Shown in pieces: positions 49,242 to 63,492 of a DNA stretch of 64,000 nucleotides. The notes under the pieces are model-generated. The model was not told the origin of the DNA and searched no databases. It saw only the letters and a list, made by a program, of their open reading frames with translations. The stretch is taken from assembly GCA_013398015.1 (NCBI GenBank), contig VZRR01014170.1:215682-279681 (forward strand), read 5' to 3'. This DNA is from Oreocharis arfaki. Its lineage: Eukaryota; Chordata; Aves; Passeriformes; Paramythiidae. Every line of letters starts with the position of its first letter. The stretch's first letter is position 1. The translations under genes and the position numbers were made by a program.

Positions 49242-49268
49242 CCCCCTTTCCTCCCCTCCCCCTCCCCC
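49242..49268 (-). other. C-rich tract, G-quadruplex motif on the minus strand
   Basis: C-runs of 5, 4, 5 and 5 bases are separated by six, one and one bases. The minus strand thus has four G-runs with two single-base loops, a strong predicted quadruplex pattern. Confidence 0.7.
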
Positions 49269-51987
49269 TGCAAATCTAAACAAGTCCTTTTAAGGCTATA
49301 TAGGAAAGATGGCTGATAGCTATGGATATAGGTGCTATGTAAATCATTAAATTATAGCAGTAGTACTGGAATAAAATGGAAACCAGAAACAACAGCAGAA
49401 GTGCAAAGCTCCATAGAAATTAGCTAGAAGTTTGATGTGCGTCTTGGCTTCTTTACCTTCAAATTGTTTCAAGTGGTTGGGGAGTGTGTGGTTTGTGCCT
49501 GTTGTACAAACCTAGCTGAGCTAGGGTGTCAAAGAAGCATCTGAAGAGTTTTACAAGCACTCAGTAATTGGCTTCCATGAATTACTAAAAACTGCAGCGA
49601 AGGAGGCTTTTTGGAATTCAGCATATATGGTTTGCTAATGGGAACTGAGTGGTGGAGTACTCATTTGCCTGTCATTTTTTCAGTGTGCTTCCTTAGGTTG
49701 CAGTTATTATGTAGAAGGTAAATCCTGTGAGCCTTTGAACAAAGTGAGAAATGGGATTGCTGCTTTGGGACAACTTAGTTCTTTCCTATGTGCCTTACAT
49801 TTCCAGCTTTTCCCACATGGAGCTGCTGTGATTAAGTTGCACGCTCCACCTAACTTTCCTCCCACTGGGCACTGTGCATCACTACACTTATATTCACTAC
49901 ATTTAACATTTAATGCCCTCTCCAGTGTATGGTTTTATTGTGAAATGTGTATTAGGTTGATGGTCAGAAGGTGCTTGGCTTTGCAAGCTGATAGAGCAGT
50001 CTTTTCTTTTTCCTGTTCTAAACTGTATTAATTTGGCTATTAGAATGGGTTTAATGCAGTATCACTTAGATTAGAAAACATTACAATAATTCCTGTAAAT
50101 CAAATCCCTTAATGCATCTTCTGATCTGTGAAACCTCTCTGGAATGGCCTTGGCTTAGCCAAAGTGCTCTCTAGTATGGGCAACAGGCTGTGAGTGTGAT
50201 CTGGCTAGGAATAAATGTAGTGCATTGAAGTTTATCCTGAAAAAAATTTTGGCATTGCTTCTATTTTATGTAGAACTTTTGAAACATATTTGATTTCTGT
50301 GTGTCTTGTGGAGTACCTCTGTCTGCAAGACTCTGATCCTAATCCCTTTAACATGAATGGGGGTTGTTTCTTCTCTCACTGTTTCTTCCCCCTCAGATAT
50401 TGCTGGTATGTCCAGCACAGCTTAAGCATTCACAGAGGTCTGTCTATTTTACCTCTGGAAATAGCTTTATTACCAGACTTTGAATAGTGTCTCTTTAACT
50501 GGGCATTGCCTTAATTTGTAATCATCATGACATGGAGGGCAGAACAACCTTTCCTACTTTATAATACTCCTCAGTATTTTTATTTCCAATAAATATTAGC
50601 ATGCCATGCCAGTACAAGATGCAGCTGAATCCAGTTGTGGGTAAGTGCTTGTTAAGAGGAGGGGTTCATTTACCTCTGATAGTAAGGAGCACTAGGCTGG
50701 TCGAAGGCATAATGACTTGTTCCATCTTTTCATGTTGTCTTTTCCTTAACATTGAGTCAAATTCTACAGCTGATGCTGTTGTGACATCAGTGAAAGTCAC
50801 ATGCCCCATTTGTCATGGAGTATGCATTTAGCTAGTTCTGCACGTTTGTGTTCCTTTTCCTGGCGAAATATGCTCAGGAGATGCTGAGTTGGGATGGAGC
50901 TTTTGTGAAAAAGCATCCTGGCAAGAAGGCAAGGCAGGAGACTTGATCAGGGCAGCGCTGTTCCTCACTGAGTGTCAGCATCAGAGGGATGCCAGGATTT
51001 GTGGGTTTTGAATGGAGGTGCTTATCCTTGAGTATAAATGGAAGATACCACTCCCCTATGGAGGAATTTCAAGGTAGTGAGATGAACAAAAACTCCTCAA
51101 AGGAAGAAATGGTCTGACTTTATTGTTTTGTGACTTTAGAAAATGTCAGGTTTTATTCTGAGAATTGCTTTCTTTGGTTTGCAGTAAGAGACCAGACTGT
51201 TTCCTTGGATTTCTTCCCTATACACACAGCCTTGGGAACTTCACATTCACATTTGAATGTAAATTATTTGACTCAGTCTCATCATTGGCATGAAATAGTA
51301 AAATAAAATCTAAGTGAGATGGATTTCTTTGAAAAAGGTTATTGGCTTATTAATTTCTTGTAATTTGGTAATGAGTTACTCAGACAAATGTTTTTATTAT
51401 GTTCTTTCCTTTTTGTTTGTTTGTTCTCTCAAGGAGAACTCTTGCTTTTGGCAGTGATTTTCACGGGCCACATGTAGATGGAATATAAGCATGCGGCCAG
51501 CACGCTTCCATGTGCTGCATAACGGAAAAATGTATGCTATCATTTTGAATTATGAAGAAATTTGTTTTCATAAACATTTCAATATTCTTGGGTGTGTAAT
51601 TATTTATCACAATAGGTACTTTTTATTTCAATGTGTACTAATTAGAATGTTAATAACTTTAAAAATTCAAGACTGGCAGTGAAGGCTTGGGGGAAATAGA
51701 ATAATATACTAATTTGGTTTTTTTTATGTGTTATTTTGCCACTTATTTTCTGAGCTGGTTGGTAAACTACTGTTGATAAAAGTTCCTATTTAACTGACAG
51801 AAGAAATTTTATGGGGTTAAAACAGTTTTTCCTTCCTCTATGAAGAGTGAAGAATGAAAGTAGTAACTTGCTTGAGTCTACTGATAAAACTTCAATGACT
51901 GACACTCTCAGCTTAAAAACCCCATATTTCTTTATATGTGTTCTTACTAGTTTTACAAGTGCTAATATGGCTTATACTTTATTTCTT

Positions 51988-52695
51988 ACAGAATTAGAGA
52001 ATAATTGAGATTGGATGGGTTCCTCTGGAGATCATCTAGTCCAACACCTTGTTCAGGTCAGGGTCAGCTACAGCAGGTTGGTCAGGCCTCTGTTTGGTTT
52101 TATTTTGGGCATCTTCAGGGAGACTGCACAGCCTGTGTGGGCTTTCATGCCAGTGTTTGACCACCCTCACTGTAGAAGTTTCTTCCTATGTTTAAGTGGA
52201 ATTTCAGCTTGTGCCCACTGTCTCTTGTCCTGTGACTGGGCACCTAAGTGAAGAATCTGTACTTCCTTCCTCCGTCAGGTATTTCTACAGATTGCTAAGA
52301 CTCTTCTAAGGCATCTCTTCTCCAGCTCTCTCAGCCTCTCCTTGTATGAGAGATGCTCCCATTCCTTAATCCTCTTTGTTGCCCTTTGCTGGAGAACTTG
52401 CTTCAGTAAGTCCTTGTTTCTCTTGCATTGGGGAGCCCAGAACTGGATCCCACATTCCAAGTGTGTCTCAGCCATGCTGAGCGGAGGGGAAGGATCCTTT
52501 CCCTTGACCTGCTGGTGACACTTTGTCTAATGCAGCTTATGCAGCTTAGGAAGCTGATTGCTTCTTTGCAGTGAGGGCACGTTGTTGGCTCAAGTTCAGA
52601 GCCAGGGCCTCTTCCACAACATCGTTTTCAGCCCAGTGGCCCCGCTATATTTGGCTTGTATGCTGAGCAGTTCTTGCTTTGCACCCAGGTCTCCC
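51988..52695 (-). mobile_element. CR1 LINE fragment, minus orientation
   Basis: The left end has the CR1 3'-terminal consensus in complement (GATCATCTAGTCCAAC preceded by a diverged tail). Further right are several stretches typical of the CR1 3' region: CCACCCTCACTGTAGAAG, CTCTCTCAGCCTCTCCTTGT, CCCTTTGCTGGA, CCAGAACTGGATCC and CCTTGACCTGCTGG. It is longer than the 4.7-kb copy but also 5'-truncated and diverged. The right edge is uncertain because similarity fades gradually between about 52,600 and 52,695. A small minus-strand open frame at 52,275-52,475 lies inside this repeat and is not a host gene. Confidence 0.9.
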
Positions 52696-55600
52696 TAGAG
52701 GTCTGGCAGGTCAGATGTGATGTGGGCCTGAGAGGTGACCTTGTCATTAGGTTTGTGTACCTTTGTGCAGCATGGCTGCCCTGTGCTGCTACAGGCAGCA
52801 GAGGCAATATGCATGCCCATCAACTCACACAGCATTTGACATCTGCAGCTGGCTTAGGAGCCTTATGGTGGCAGCTGGACATGACTGCAGTGATCTGCCA
52901 GGGAGCGTGGTCCCAGGCATGGAATTGATACCGTGTGCTCTGTTTGTTCACACAGTGTGGACAAGAATACACGAGCTGGATTCCACACTGAGCTTTCTCT
53001 GTTTGCAGGTGGCTTCGTTTCTTATCTTACACAAAAATGTGAGCTAGTATCTGGGAGAAATGGTCTTCTCCTCTAAAGCCAGTGTAGTTCTGTGGTTTTT
53101 ACATACCTACTTTCCCCGAGTGGTTTGTAGATGCAAGGCTTCTTTCTTTTTAGTGTGGATCTTTCACTGACATTCAGGAAAAAGCTTGTAAACCAACAAA
53201 ACTTTGTAATATTCAGCAGAACTAGTACCTGTCATTACTCTTAGCTTCCTATTTGAGTTATGCTGGATTGCAGCTCACCCTTCCTCATGTTTTCGTGTGA
53301 ATGAAAAATTAAGGAAGCTGGAAAGCTTTATGCATGGTTCAGGGCCAAGAAATCCAGCATGTGGGCTTAAGACATCTTTTGAAAATTTCATCGAATAGGA
53401 ATAGTATTTTGAAACAAAAGTAAGGAAATCAAAGACCTCTAACATCGTAACTTTACACCACAGTGCTTTTATAAAGGCGAGAAATACTTTTGTCAGATGC
53501 AAGGATGCAATTCTGTCTTCCTGGATGCAGAAGGCTGTCAGAATGATAATCTGGTTGTCCAGTTAACACTTTTCTTCCTTTAAGTAAGGAAAGCTTAATA
53601 CCTGTATCGTGCAAATACATGAAAGAATGGATTGCTTTATTAGGTGAACACTCTAAAGTACTGAGGCTTTGAAGCTGTTTGAACAGGAAGTATGATGTAA
53701 AAGTAAATTTTTTTAAAAAAATTGTATAACCTTGTATAAGTGATGAAAGTACCTAATATTACCTCTGTCTTTGAAGCCAAAATACTTAAATGAGTATGAA
53801 AATCCTATATAAAACACTTTCCCCCTCTCCTGGAGTTGCTGCCAATGGATACTTTATATTTCAAAGATGTACAGCATTTAAAAGGATTTATTACTTTTAG
53901 GCTCATAGTGGTGTTATCCTGAAAAATGCATATTGCCCAGAATTAGAAGGATGAAAACTCAAAAGCAGTTACTTGGTTTGCTCCATATGTTCTCGAGAGC
54001 AACGAAAAATTAAACTTGCCTTTGGCTATTCTTCGGTAGGCAGTCTTACAGAGTAGCAACTAGGTGAGAAATGGAAAAGATAAATGCCTGAGTCTATACA
54101 CAAACAATTATAAATATTCAGTAACTTCTGGGAAAATAACACTTTGGTTGAAAAACCAGATGGACTTTGAAATGAGAATTAAAAGTATTTGCATTGATAG
54201 TAAGGTCCGGTGGAAGACTGGTAGTGTCTTCTAGGCACAGACTGTTGTGATGAGCCACGTGTGCCTGTAGTGAAGATGAGCATAGCTGTTGCAAGTCACT
54301 GAGATAAAACCAGCTGGGCCAACCATCTTCACTCAGTGAAAGGAAAGGGGGAAGAAGAGTGCTGAACTTTTTAGCAGAAAAGAGAGAACAACTTTTTTGT
54401 TGTTTTGGATGCTGCTCAGTACCAGTCAGTTAGCCAAATGTTTCTCTTTTGTAGTGTGAGGTGATTTGTCATCTCTTCGTAGCCTTCCTCTAGACTGTAA
54501 ATGTATGCTTTCAGAGGTGCACCAAAACAAGGAATGTGCCTGGACTGTATATGCTGATGTAGAAATGATTAATGATTGAGGAGACTCCTTTTCTAACAAT
54601 GGCTATTTCTACTCAAGCTGAGCAATATTCATCTTACGTGATGTGCACAAGGTTTTGGACTGAACTGCTAATACTTCTCAGCACTCCACAGACAAATCCC
54701 TACAAGATCTGGGGCTGAAATAAATACGTATGTGCGAATCCTGATTGTGAGTACGTGGGTATGTGAAGTGAGGTAAGGATGTCCTGGAGTAGAATAGTTT
54801 CATTCCTGCTCCCTTTTAAAAGTTTCTGCTCTAATTGAATAGTTTCCATCATTGCTGTCCTGTATGTGAAGGGCAGCTGTTTCTGAAAAGCAAGCTTCAG
54901 ATTTCTCTTTAGTGTTAAAATACTATGGATGCGTCACTTTCCACTTTGCTTTTACAGCCCTCTGGCACCTTAGCTCCATGGAGCCCCTTGCAGCTCTTGC
55001 CAGCTCTCAGACCCCTCAGTGTAGGGTACAGAAAAGCTCTTCGTACTGAGGCAGCAGCCGTAGAAGCTCAAGTACTCACTTAAGCTCACTTCTGTTGCTT
55101 AGTATTCATTGAACCTGCAGAAAGTCTTTCAAGAAGCTGTCTTCAGTTCATGAGGGAGAACTCTGCATATATCATCCCTTCTACACATTAACCTGATCTG
55201 TTCTTTAATTCTTAGCAGCTAGGACTCAATCATACATTCTAGCTGTGAAGGAGTGAGTGTCTGTTTGACTACCAGTAACGAGCAGTGTCACATTGTTAAT
55301 GTTTGGGAGGCATTAATGTGTTGTTATATTGTTAAACACAAATATCCCCCTGGATATTTGGAAGCATACAGAGATTGATTTGTTTCAATACCAGTGTTCT
55401 CTTGGAATTTAAAATGAGAAAGCTTCTAGATCTGTTACTTTCGGAAAGCTGCTGTCTGAAGTTTGTGGCTGTGTTCCCTAGTTCATCAGAGTAACTCTTC
55501 ATCAGTGGAATGAAATGAGTAATAGAAATGACACAATACTATATCTTTACAACAGACTTTATCTTTTCTTTTTTCCCTCTGCAGTTCCCTGAGTGTTTCA

Positions 55601-58600
55601 CTCAGAGTGACCAAGGCTGATTGCCGTGTACATAGAATCCTCTTATCCCTGGCAGCGTATGTGATTATTCTTATGCTGGATGTATTTATAACAGGACCAG
55701 GCTCAGTGTATCACTACATGAAAGAAAGACTTCTAGCATATATCAGTTAAATCATCCAGATAGTAGAAGCTACTTCTTTCAGATTTTTATCAGATTCTGC
55801 TTTAGGAATTGCCTCTGCTGGTAATACTGAGAAGTAAGGCATGGGGCCTTGGAGGGGCAGCAGCCAGCACGTGCTTTATGTGTGGTGAATAGCCAGGTGT
55901 ATGTGCTGCACGTGCATGTCGCCTGTCATGGTACAAATGAGGAGTAGCTTCTTGCTGAGAAATTTGAGGTGGGAACTTTGCATAACAGAGGCCCCTTGCT
56001 GAGTGTTTGATGGCACTATATGACGTTTTGATTTTTTTTTTTTTTTTTAGTGTAACTAACTGTAAGGTTTGAGATGGGGTGCTGAAAAGGGGAAATGCTC
56101 TTTGCTTATGCTGTGTCACCTTGGGTGAGGTCCAACATCTGTTACCATGTAAGATAATTGTTACTTGTCTTTCAGGCAGTGTGATGTTTTCTGACAATTG
56201 GTATTTTTGTATCTGCTTTTAACTCTGTTACTTAAAATATTCTTAGAAGCTTCAAAATAACTCTCCTCATGCATCTGTATTTTCTTTGGTAAAGGTGTTG
56301 GAACTCAGCCCTTTGTCATCTTCACATTAGACTTTGAGAAGATGTCACTGGTGACTGTCAGGGTAGAGAATGAGGAGATTTGGTCATTTACAAAAGTTAT
56401 ATTGAAGGATCTTTGTCATACTAAATTTTTGCATGTAATGTCTCTTTTATATTGTCTTGACTGAGTACCATGATGGTGTCCAGCAAGGATCTGCCTGTGG
56501 TGGCCTGCCCTGCCTGTGGGTGAGGAAGGTTATTCCTCCCTGCTACGATGAAGGGTTGGTGCAATGTCACACAGAGGAGGTGCTCATGGAGGAAATGTGT
56601 GCATGCTGTCCCATGATGCCTTGGGCCATTGATGTAATTTGTTTATGCTGAGAGAAAACCTCTTATTACAGTCTAGTAGGATGGCAAACCACAATCAAAA
56701 CAGTTACATTTGTACACCATGTGAAGAAGCTCATTTAATCCTCAGGCGAGTTTCAGAGGTCAAGTCCTTTCATCCCATTGCCTCGTCTTGGCAGAGGCCC
56801 AGTGCCGAGGAAGAGTCCTGTCCTCGCCCTGTAATTCCTTCTCCAGACAGCCTCCCCAGCCAGAGGAGACTGTCTTCCTTGAATGTGTTATCTCCCTGGA
56901 CTTGCTGTACGCATGCACAGAGCAGCTATGCTGGAAATGTGTATTGCTCAGTTATCTTCTGAAACAGTTCTCGATGTTCCCTTCAGGCCCCCGATCTTAC
57001 CTTCTCTCCTCGCCCGAGTTGTAGAAATGGAAGTGTGCATGGAGCCAGGGCACAGGGAGCTTCCACATGGATACCACCGTGGGATGGCACCTCGCATGAG
57101 TGGAGGTGAAAGGGCTGATGTGCTGGTGAATGGGTTTAGGCTGGAAAGGACAGGTAGCAAGTCAAGGAAAGTGGCAGACAGTGGTGTGTAAGGGCAGATG
57201 TCAGAAGTGCTTGTAAATATTTTGTTTTCTGCCTGATTTTTAGGATGTTTGTATTGCTCTGTAACCTGAAAAATGGGAGAAAACCTGTGAAAATTTGGCT
57301 ATACGCTAGCCCAGGATTTTTCATGAGCAGGGAAGTGGAAAGCATTGGCTCTTGTAAAACCTATGTCTTCTCAGAGTAACTTCTATCCCAGTGGTGCACT
57401 TGGTTTGCCCAGCTATGTTCCTTGTGAATGTGACATTCAAAATATTTACAAGAGCTGCTGCCTTGGAATGTCCCAGTTAGCTTTGGAGTGGTGGGGACGA
57501 GCAGCTGCAGTGGCCTCTGTCTTCTTGCTGCCAGGTGGGGTGCCTGCAGGGAGTCTTCATCTCATCCTGAGCTTTGCTTTCCAGAGAGTTTATTTAACAC
57601 TTGTCAGTTATTGATGATGTTAAAGCCAACTTTTATGGGAAAGTCACATTAATTCATGCAAAGTAAGCTGTAAATGTATATTGCTAAAATGTTACCGAGA
57701 ACTCTGAGGCTTGAAAAGGTAAAGATTTATTCAAAGACAGGACACTGCTCACATTTCCCAGAAAACACATCATGAAGGAGATAGATTTATATTAAATGAG
57801 TTGGCACTAAGAAATAAAAAGCTCTTTTAGGCTTGGTCTCGAGAGATATGGAAAGTTCTTGTTAAGCATTAAGCATCTGGGGAACCTCTCACCTTTCAGG
57901 TGCTCAGACCTTTGCAGGGTTGAATATCTGGAGACCTTTTTAAAGTTTGTTTTATTGACATGTATTTGCCAAGTTGTCTAATACCTTCTAAACGGAAAGA
58001 GACCGGAGCTAGCTAGCACATATGAAGAGACATATTAGAAAATAAATTATAGTTTTGTAGTTAAATGTTCTTTTTGGTGTTGTAGCTTTTTTTTATTATT
58101 ATTTTTTAAAGAAAATTAAGTGTGACAGTGGCAGATTTCTTACCTTCTGTCAGGATATTCCCATCAGTGCATTATTTTAGCTGATGTACTGTACAGCTTT
58201 TGAAATATCAAGTTAGGGGAGAATCCTAGAAAAAAAGTCATTAAACATTCTTAGTTGCTCCGAAGTATACTTACAACGAGGTTCTATTGCATTATTTATG
58301 TAATAAGAATATTTAGGTTTTAGTCTCCTTTGTTAGAAAACCCCACTAAGTTTGTGCAAGGTTGAAACAAATACAGAAGCAAAGCTTTTTAGAGAGGTTT
58401 GATGGGCCTTGTCTCAGGTGGTTTTTTTATTATTATTATTATTATATGGATATGTTCTGATGCATTTTCCCTTACATATAATGTAAAGGGGGTCAGTTGT
58501 TACTTGCAGTAACATTCCTTTACATTTCTCTGACTATGTAAAGCAGCTACTAATAGTACGATATGTGTACTCTGAAGGTACCTTATGTGATAGCAAGACT

Positions 58601-61600
58601 TAAACCAGCTCTCCTGAATTATTTACGTTTTGGAAATGTAAGGAAGTTACGTGAAGATAAATGTTAGTTTGTTACATATCTATATTAAGAAGTTTCTGTC
58701 CATTACAAATGTATCATTCAGTTCCTTTGTCGCTAAAGGGTGACATAGTTCACGTCGCTTGTGGAGTTGCCATGTGAGCACAGTCTCCTCCGCTGCAATC
58801 TCACCCCAGAGTTCACAGTGGCAATGCTGCAGCAGCTGCCTGATCTGCCTGTGCTCCGTGCTAAGAGGAAATCAGACAACTGCTAATGAATATTTTTTGA
58901 GTAAGGAGAGTAGAAGCAGCATAGTAGTGGGATTCGTACTATTTTCAAAGTAATTGTCCTTTTTTCTTGGTGCATTTCTAGGATATAGTATGGACATAAA
59001 AACAAGTGAAGAGGAAGACACACTGAAGAGTCAAGAACTCTTAGGAGGAGGAAATGGGGAAAGGAGAATGCAGAGCTCACCCAGGCAGATGAGATGGATT
59101 AGAAGACAAATATAGGGAAAGGGACAGTATCAGTGAGGGGTATGTCAAATGACTCCTGAGAAAGATCCTTAATAATAGTAAGCAATGGAGCAAATAGGTC
59201 GTGTTTTGATAGGTGACCAGGAGACTTTGTAGATCAAGAAGTCACTCTTTATTGAATGAAAGAAGTTAATAATGGTTGACTTCAGTGCTAAAGGATGTGG
59301 GTTATATTTTTAAACTTTATCTACCATGAAAGCAGTCTCCTGGGCAGTTCTGGAGCATCAACATTAAAGAAAAAATCCAGTGTGACTGAATCCAGTGTGT
59401 GTAGACCCACTGACTTCATCAGACTGTTTCTACTCTTAAGCTTTCAGTTTCTTACTAACCAAGCTGACAGCTTGAAATAATACCTGAGGAACTCTTTTCA
59501 AAAGTTTGCATTTTAAGACCTGGACTTCTATAAAGATTGTTTCTTTAACATTTACAATTCTAAGCATTCTAATTCATTGTGTGAAATTGGGGTCAATGAA
59601 ATCTCAGAATTTATTTTTTTATAGAGAATAATGGCATTATGACAACTCAAACTAGTTGTCCTAACCTGGTATGTTTGACTTCTTTGAGATGGAATATCCC
59701 ATCCTGGGGCCAATCTAATATGTCAGTAGAATTGGGTGTTCTTTTCTTTTACTGACTTTTTTGTGGAATGTTATTTCACTTCTCAGTGGTTCAAGTTTCT
59801 CTATCTTTCTGTTGATTCTGGGAATGTCTGGCATTGTTCTTATTTCATTTATTAGAGATCAACAGCTGACTTTATTACTGGTTTTGTAGATGCTGCCTGT
59901 GAGAGATGCCTTTCTAATATGGTTGAGAAGCTCTGAAGCATTAGAATGGCAGTCTCTCCAAATGAAACAAACATTTCCAGCTTCTGCCCTGCTGGGTTAA
60001 GGTTACCAAGGTTTAAGATTCTGGTGCTGGATTGTATCATTCCAGTGAAGTCTTTTAATGAAGCTGTCAGACATTGACGAAATTAGTAGATTTCTTTATG
60101 AAGTTTTTTTGTAGTCCTTCCCAACTTCACATTGATGTCTGTATATGTATGAAAGGTGCTTATAACAAGTCAGTAAATATGAATGTTAGTGTGTATGCAG
60201 ATTGCAATAATTAATAACCTTTTATTTTATTTTATTAGTGTAGAAATTTCTAGTAGGTCATGGCTTGAAGATACTTTGTCTGTGCCAGACTCAATAGCAA
60301 CCAAAAGGAAAACCCCTCTAACAACACAAAACCCAAACATGACTAAGGATATTATAAACCACAGTGACATACAGCAGAGAGATGGGAACAATCTGTTAAT
60401 AATTTTGATTCCATCCTTTTGTCTCCCATCACCCTTACCATTGTGTGACAAGTGGAGAAACTCCTTGAGTTTCTTTGAAAGAGCAAAGAAGTGCGTATTT
60501 TATGGTGGCATTCTTCAAATGTATTTTACCTCTGTGTTTTTATTATAAATTTTCAGCTGAGCTGTGAAGTGGAGCAACTGACCTAACATGCAAGATACAT
60601 ATGAAGAAGGGAAACATTTAAAGCGTGTTTTATGTCTTTCTACAACATTTTTGTCCAGTAGAATATAATAAAATAAAGTAGCAGAAAGTTGGAAATAGAA
60701 TTCATAATAGGAGGACTTGGCTTTAAAAACTTGAAATATTTGCCCTTAAAAACTTGCCTTCCTTCCTTGCCAATACAATTATTTTCAATAATCTCAGCCC
60801 TTTTTCAACTATTTTATTGTGAAGAAGCAATTACTGAAAGAGCTAAGCTGGTACAGAAAAACTATTCAGTCCAAACTGATAATTTTCTTTCAGGAACACA
60901 GTAAAAAATTGTTCTTGAATTGTAAATGGTTCTCACAGTTACAAATAACAATAGAGAACAATAATTCCAAATTCATCTTTCATGTCACGCTAATACAAAA
61001 CAAATCAGAAGCTCAGCTGAGTAACTGTATGGGAAATGCTTTTAAGATAAATAGACAAGCAATCTGTATAAGTGTTCTGTGTAGTTTGGTTGTGTCATAT
61101 TGATTCCTTCTTGTTTTGCAAGTGGTTAAGCTTTGGTGGTTTTTACCTGGCTCTGCAGGAGGCAGTTTTGAGTCTCCTATCTCGCTGTCCCATTTTTTTT
61201 ATGAAGACAGTACATGAGTTTTCAGTGCTCAGCTGTATCCTGCCAATCCTTTCTTCAAATCCAGCGGAGCCCCCCTTGAGTGCAGGTTGTGGGTGAGAGC
61301 CCCCAGCTGTGGTGTGACCGGCCTCCTGCTCCCTCTTGTAATGGTGCAGTTTCCGTATGGGCACTCGGGTCCTGAGGAGGGTGAGCCTCCAGGGCTGCTC
61401 TCCTGGCTCTCCAGTGGCACGAGGCTCCCCTGGCTGCTGAGTGGAGTGACTCCTGCTCAGAGGTGATGGAAGCTGGGACAGGCACATCTGCTGCTGCCTG
61501 GGACTCGGCTTGAGGAGCCGCTCGCTCAGCGTGCCCGTGGTTGTGGAAGCAGCCACTTATAACTTGCCTTTGTCCTGTGCTGCCCAGAGGGAGCTTTCTG

Positions 61601-63435
61601 CTTGCAAGCTTGGAGGGTTTAAGAGTGAAGCATCAGAAGCAGCTGTCCTTTCTGCACATGTGTTTTTTCCCCTGTTGGTATCAATGTTGTCTTTTACAGA
61701 GGCACATGAGAACTGTGTGGGGTCAGTGCTCCCAACAAAACTGGGATTTCGCTTTTAAAAAGAGACATTTGGCTCGGACACAAGAAATGGTGGGGGTTCA
61801 GGTGCTGCTGGTGGCTTTCTGACCTCTCTCACTCCTCCAGCTCACCAAGGGTGTTTCCTGCTCTTCACTGCTTATTGGGCTCTTCTTTATGCTTGTCACC
61901 ATATAAAGTATGTATTTATAGCTCGTAAGTGTGTAAACACACATTGCCACAGAGTTTATTCGCCTATCTTCTGTTTCGCTGCTGATTGTGGTTCTAAGAT
62001 GCTTTTACCAAGCACTATTGTAATAAGTTATAAATAGTTAAATAATTGTTTAGAAATGCTCTGACTCAAGCTTATTTTACATGTGAGGACTAGTTCAATT
62101 TCTTTTTGGTAAATGGCAGCTATTTTCATTAAAAGTTTGGAACTCTGACCAGCAGAAGGGTCTGCAAGCAAATTAATCAGGGTGAAAGTAGTGAAACCAG
62201 CCCTGCTCAGGCTTTTTTCCTCCCTTCTGTGTGGGAAACATGACGTTTTCTAACCCAATAGTGGGAATGTTTTCTTCTGCAGGCCTGAGTCACTTGTGAG
62301 GAATGTTGAGATTAATGCACAAGATTAATTTTCTCACTGCTGCCTTCTTCACTGCAGAAATTGAAGTTTGTTTGCCTTTAAACTTTTCTTTCATTTCCAG
62401 CAAAATTTCAGAGACTCTGAACATTTCTTTTACTACAAATTCAAACCCAGTTTTGTTCGGTAAAATCTGTCAAATTTGTCCTTGTATTTCAGTGACCATG
62501 AGCACAGAGGTCCATGCATGTTCTCTTTCACACTTAGCTTATTTTGGAGTGTAGTGATTAATCTCTGAGCTGTAAGCATAGAGCTGTGAACAGTTTTTAC
62601 TTTGATCAGGGTTCCCTAGATGTACAGTATCAGTTTAATTCAGTTTTTTTCCATTTTCAACATAATATTAATTATACCTAATCTATAACAACAGATGTTC
62701 TGAAATGGCATTTATATTTATATTGGATTCTCTAACAGAGCTTACTCTTGCTGTCATCTTTCTTAATAAGCATTAAGAATTATTGAAAGAATTAGTCTTA
62801 AATACTGAAACAAAAATATGAAATTAAGGATGTCTTCTCAGGTTGCTCCAGAGTAAGCACTACTGTCTATATATTGAATCTCATCAAAGGCCAGATTTTA
62901 ATGCACATTAATTTCATTGTGACATGTATTGCATAAGTGCTCCCATTGAATTTGAGCAAAGAGACTTAAACCTCTATCATAAATGAATAAACTGTCTGTA
63001 AAGTAATTTCAGGAAAATCAGTAGTACAAAAATGAGTTAATGTTCCCATAGCCAATGCACCTTAATTTATATAATTTTAAGATTTAACACATGTAGTTGA
63101 AAGCCATCACAAGTGAAAAGAGTGCAATTGGCTTTTTCTCTGTAGTTTGTAAATAACATGTTCAGTGTACTATCCCTAAAGGAGCAGGAGAAAAGCTCCA
63201 GGTATCTTTCTTTGTACTTTGGGCCAGGCATTAATTCCAACACTAACCGTGACAGCTTTGTCCTGCACAGAGCACTGCTGTTCCTTTCAAGACTGCAGGG
63301 GAAATGCCTGACTTTGCTCCCTGCCTTCCCTGTGTCCCCGTGCTGCTGCCCACAGAGGAGGGATAAAAGGTGACCTGGAAGTGATAACACTGGCTTTGGG
63401 CCCAACAATGTCTCTGTCTCCTATTTTATCAAAAG
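52696..63435. other. presumed intronic sequence
   Basis: No supported exon. A strong acceptor at 55,565-55,584 leads into a 55-codon open frame with one hydrophobic segment and then a stop; it is not called. A (TTA)n microsatellite lies at 58,427-58,445. The GC-richer patches near 56,740-57,190 and 61,260-61,540 hold overlapping chance frames. Confidence 0.4.
58427..58445. repeat. (TTA)n microsatellite
   Basis: About six TTA units follow a T-run. A candidate length-variable locus. Confidence 0.85.
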
Positions 63436-63492
63436 GAAATCAGTCTGGAGAACAGTTAGGAAGAAATGGAGATGCTTCAGATGAGTATATGT
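63436..63492 (+). CDS. candidate later coding exon of the plus-strand gene
   Basis: A pyrimidine-rich acceptor (CTCTGTCTCCTATTTTATCAAAAG) precedes 18 whole codons reading NQSGEQLGRNGDASDEYM. The unit ends at ATGT|GTAAGT. It must be entered after one codon base. The candidate at 46,768-46,853 leaves one base, so the chain 28,369, 44,621, 46,768, 63,436 keeps a single frame. The polar, Gly/Asn/Asp/Glu-rich composition looks coding. At 57 nt it is short, and no homology can be stated. Confidence 0.25.

Larger units (their letters stand above)
46854..51987. other. presumed intronic sequence with T-runs
   Basis: No supported exon. It contains a perfect hairpin (47,062-47,089), two very long T-rich runs (48,641-48,679 and 48,903-48,937) and a C-rich quadruplex-type tract (49,242-49,268). 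Other open frames look like chance. Confidence 0.45.

Noticed and set aside
52275..52475. Minus-strand open frame of 66 codons
   Set aside because: It lies inside the CR1 fragment and is repeat-derived, not a host gene.
55585..55750. Open frame of 55 codons after a very strong acceptor, with a hydrophobic segment resembling a membrane helix and a TAA stop
   Set aside because: A 55-codon frame in one of three phases is common by chance. There is no polyadenylation signal close by and no known motif. It can be phased to the candidate at 44,621 but competes with the other chain.
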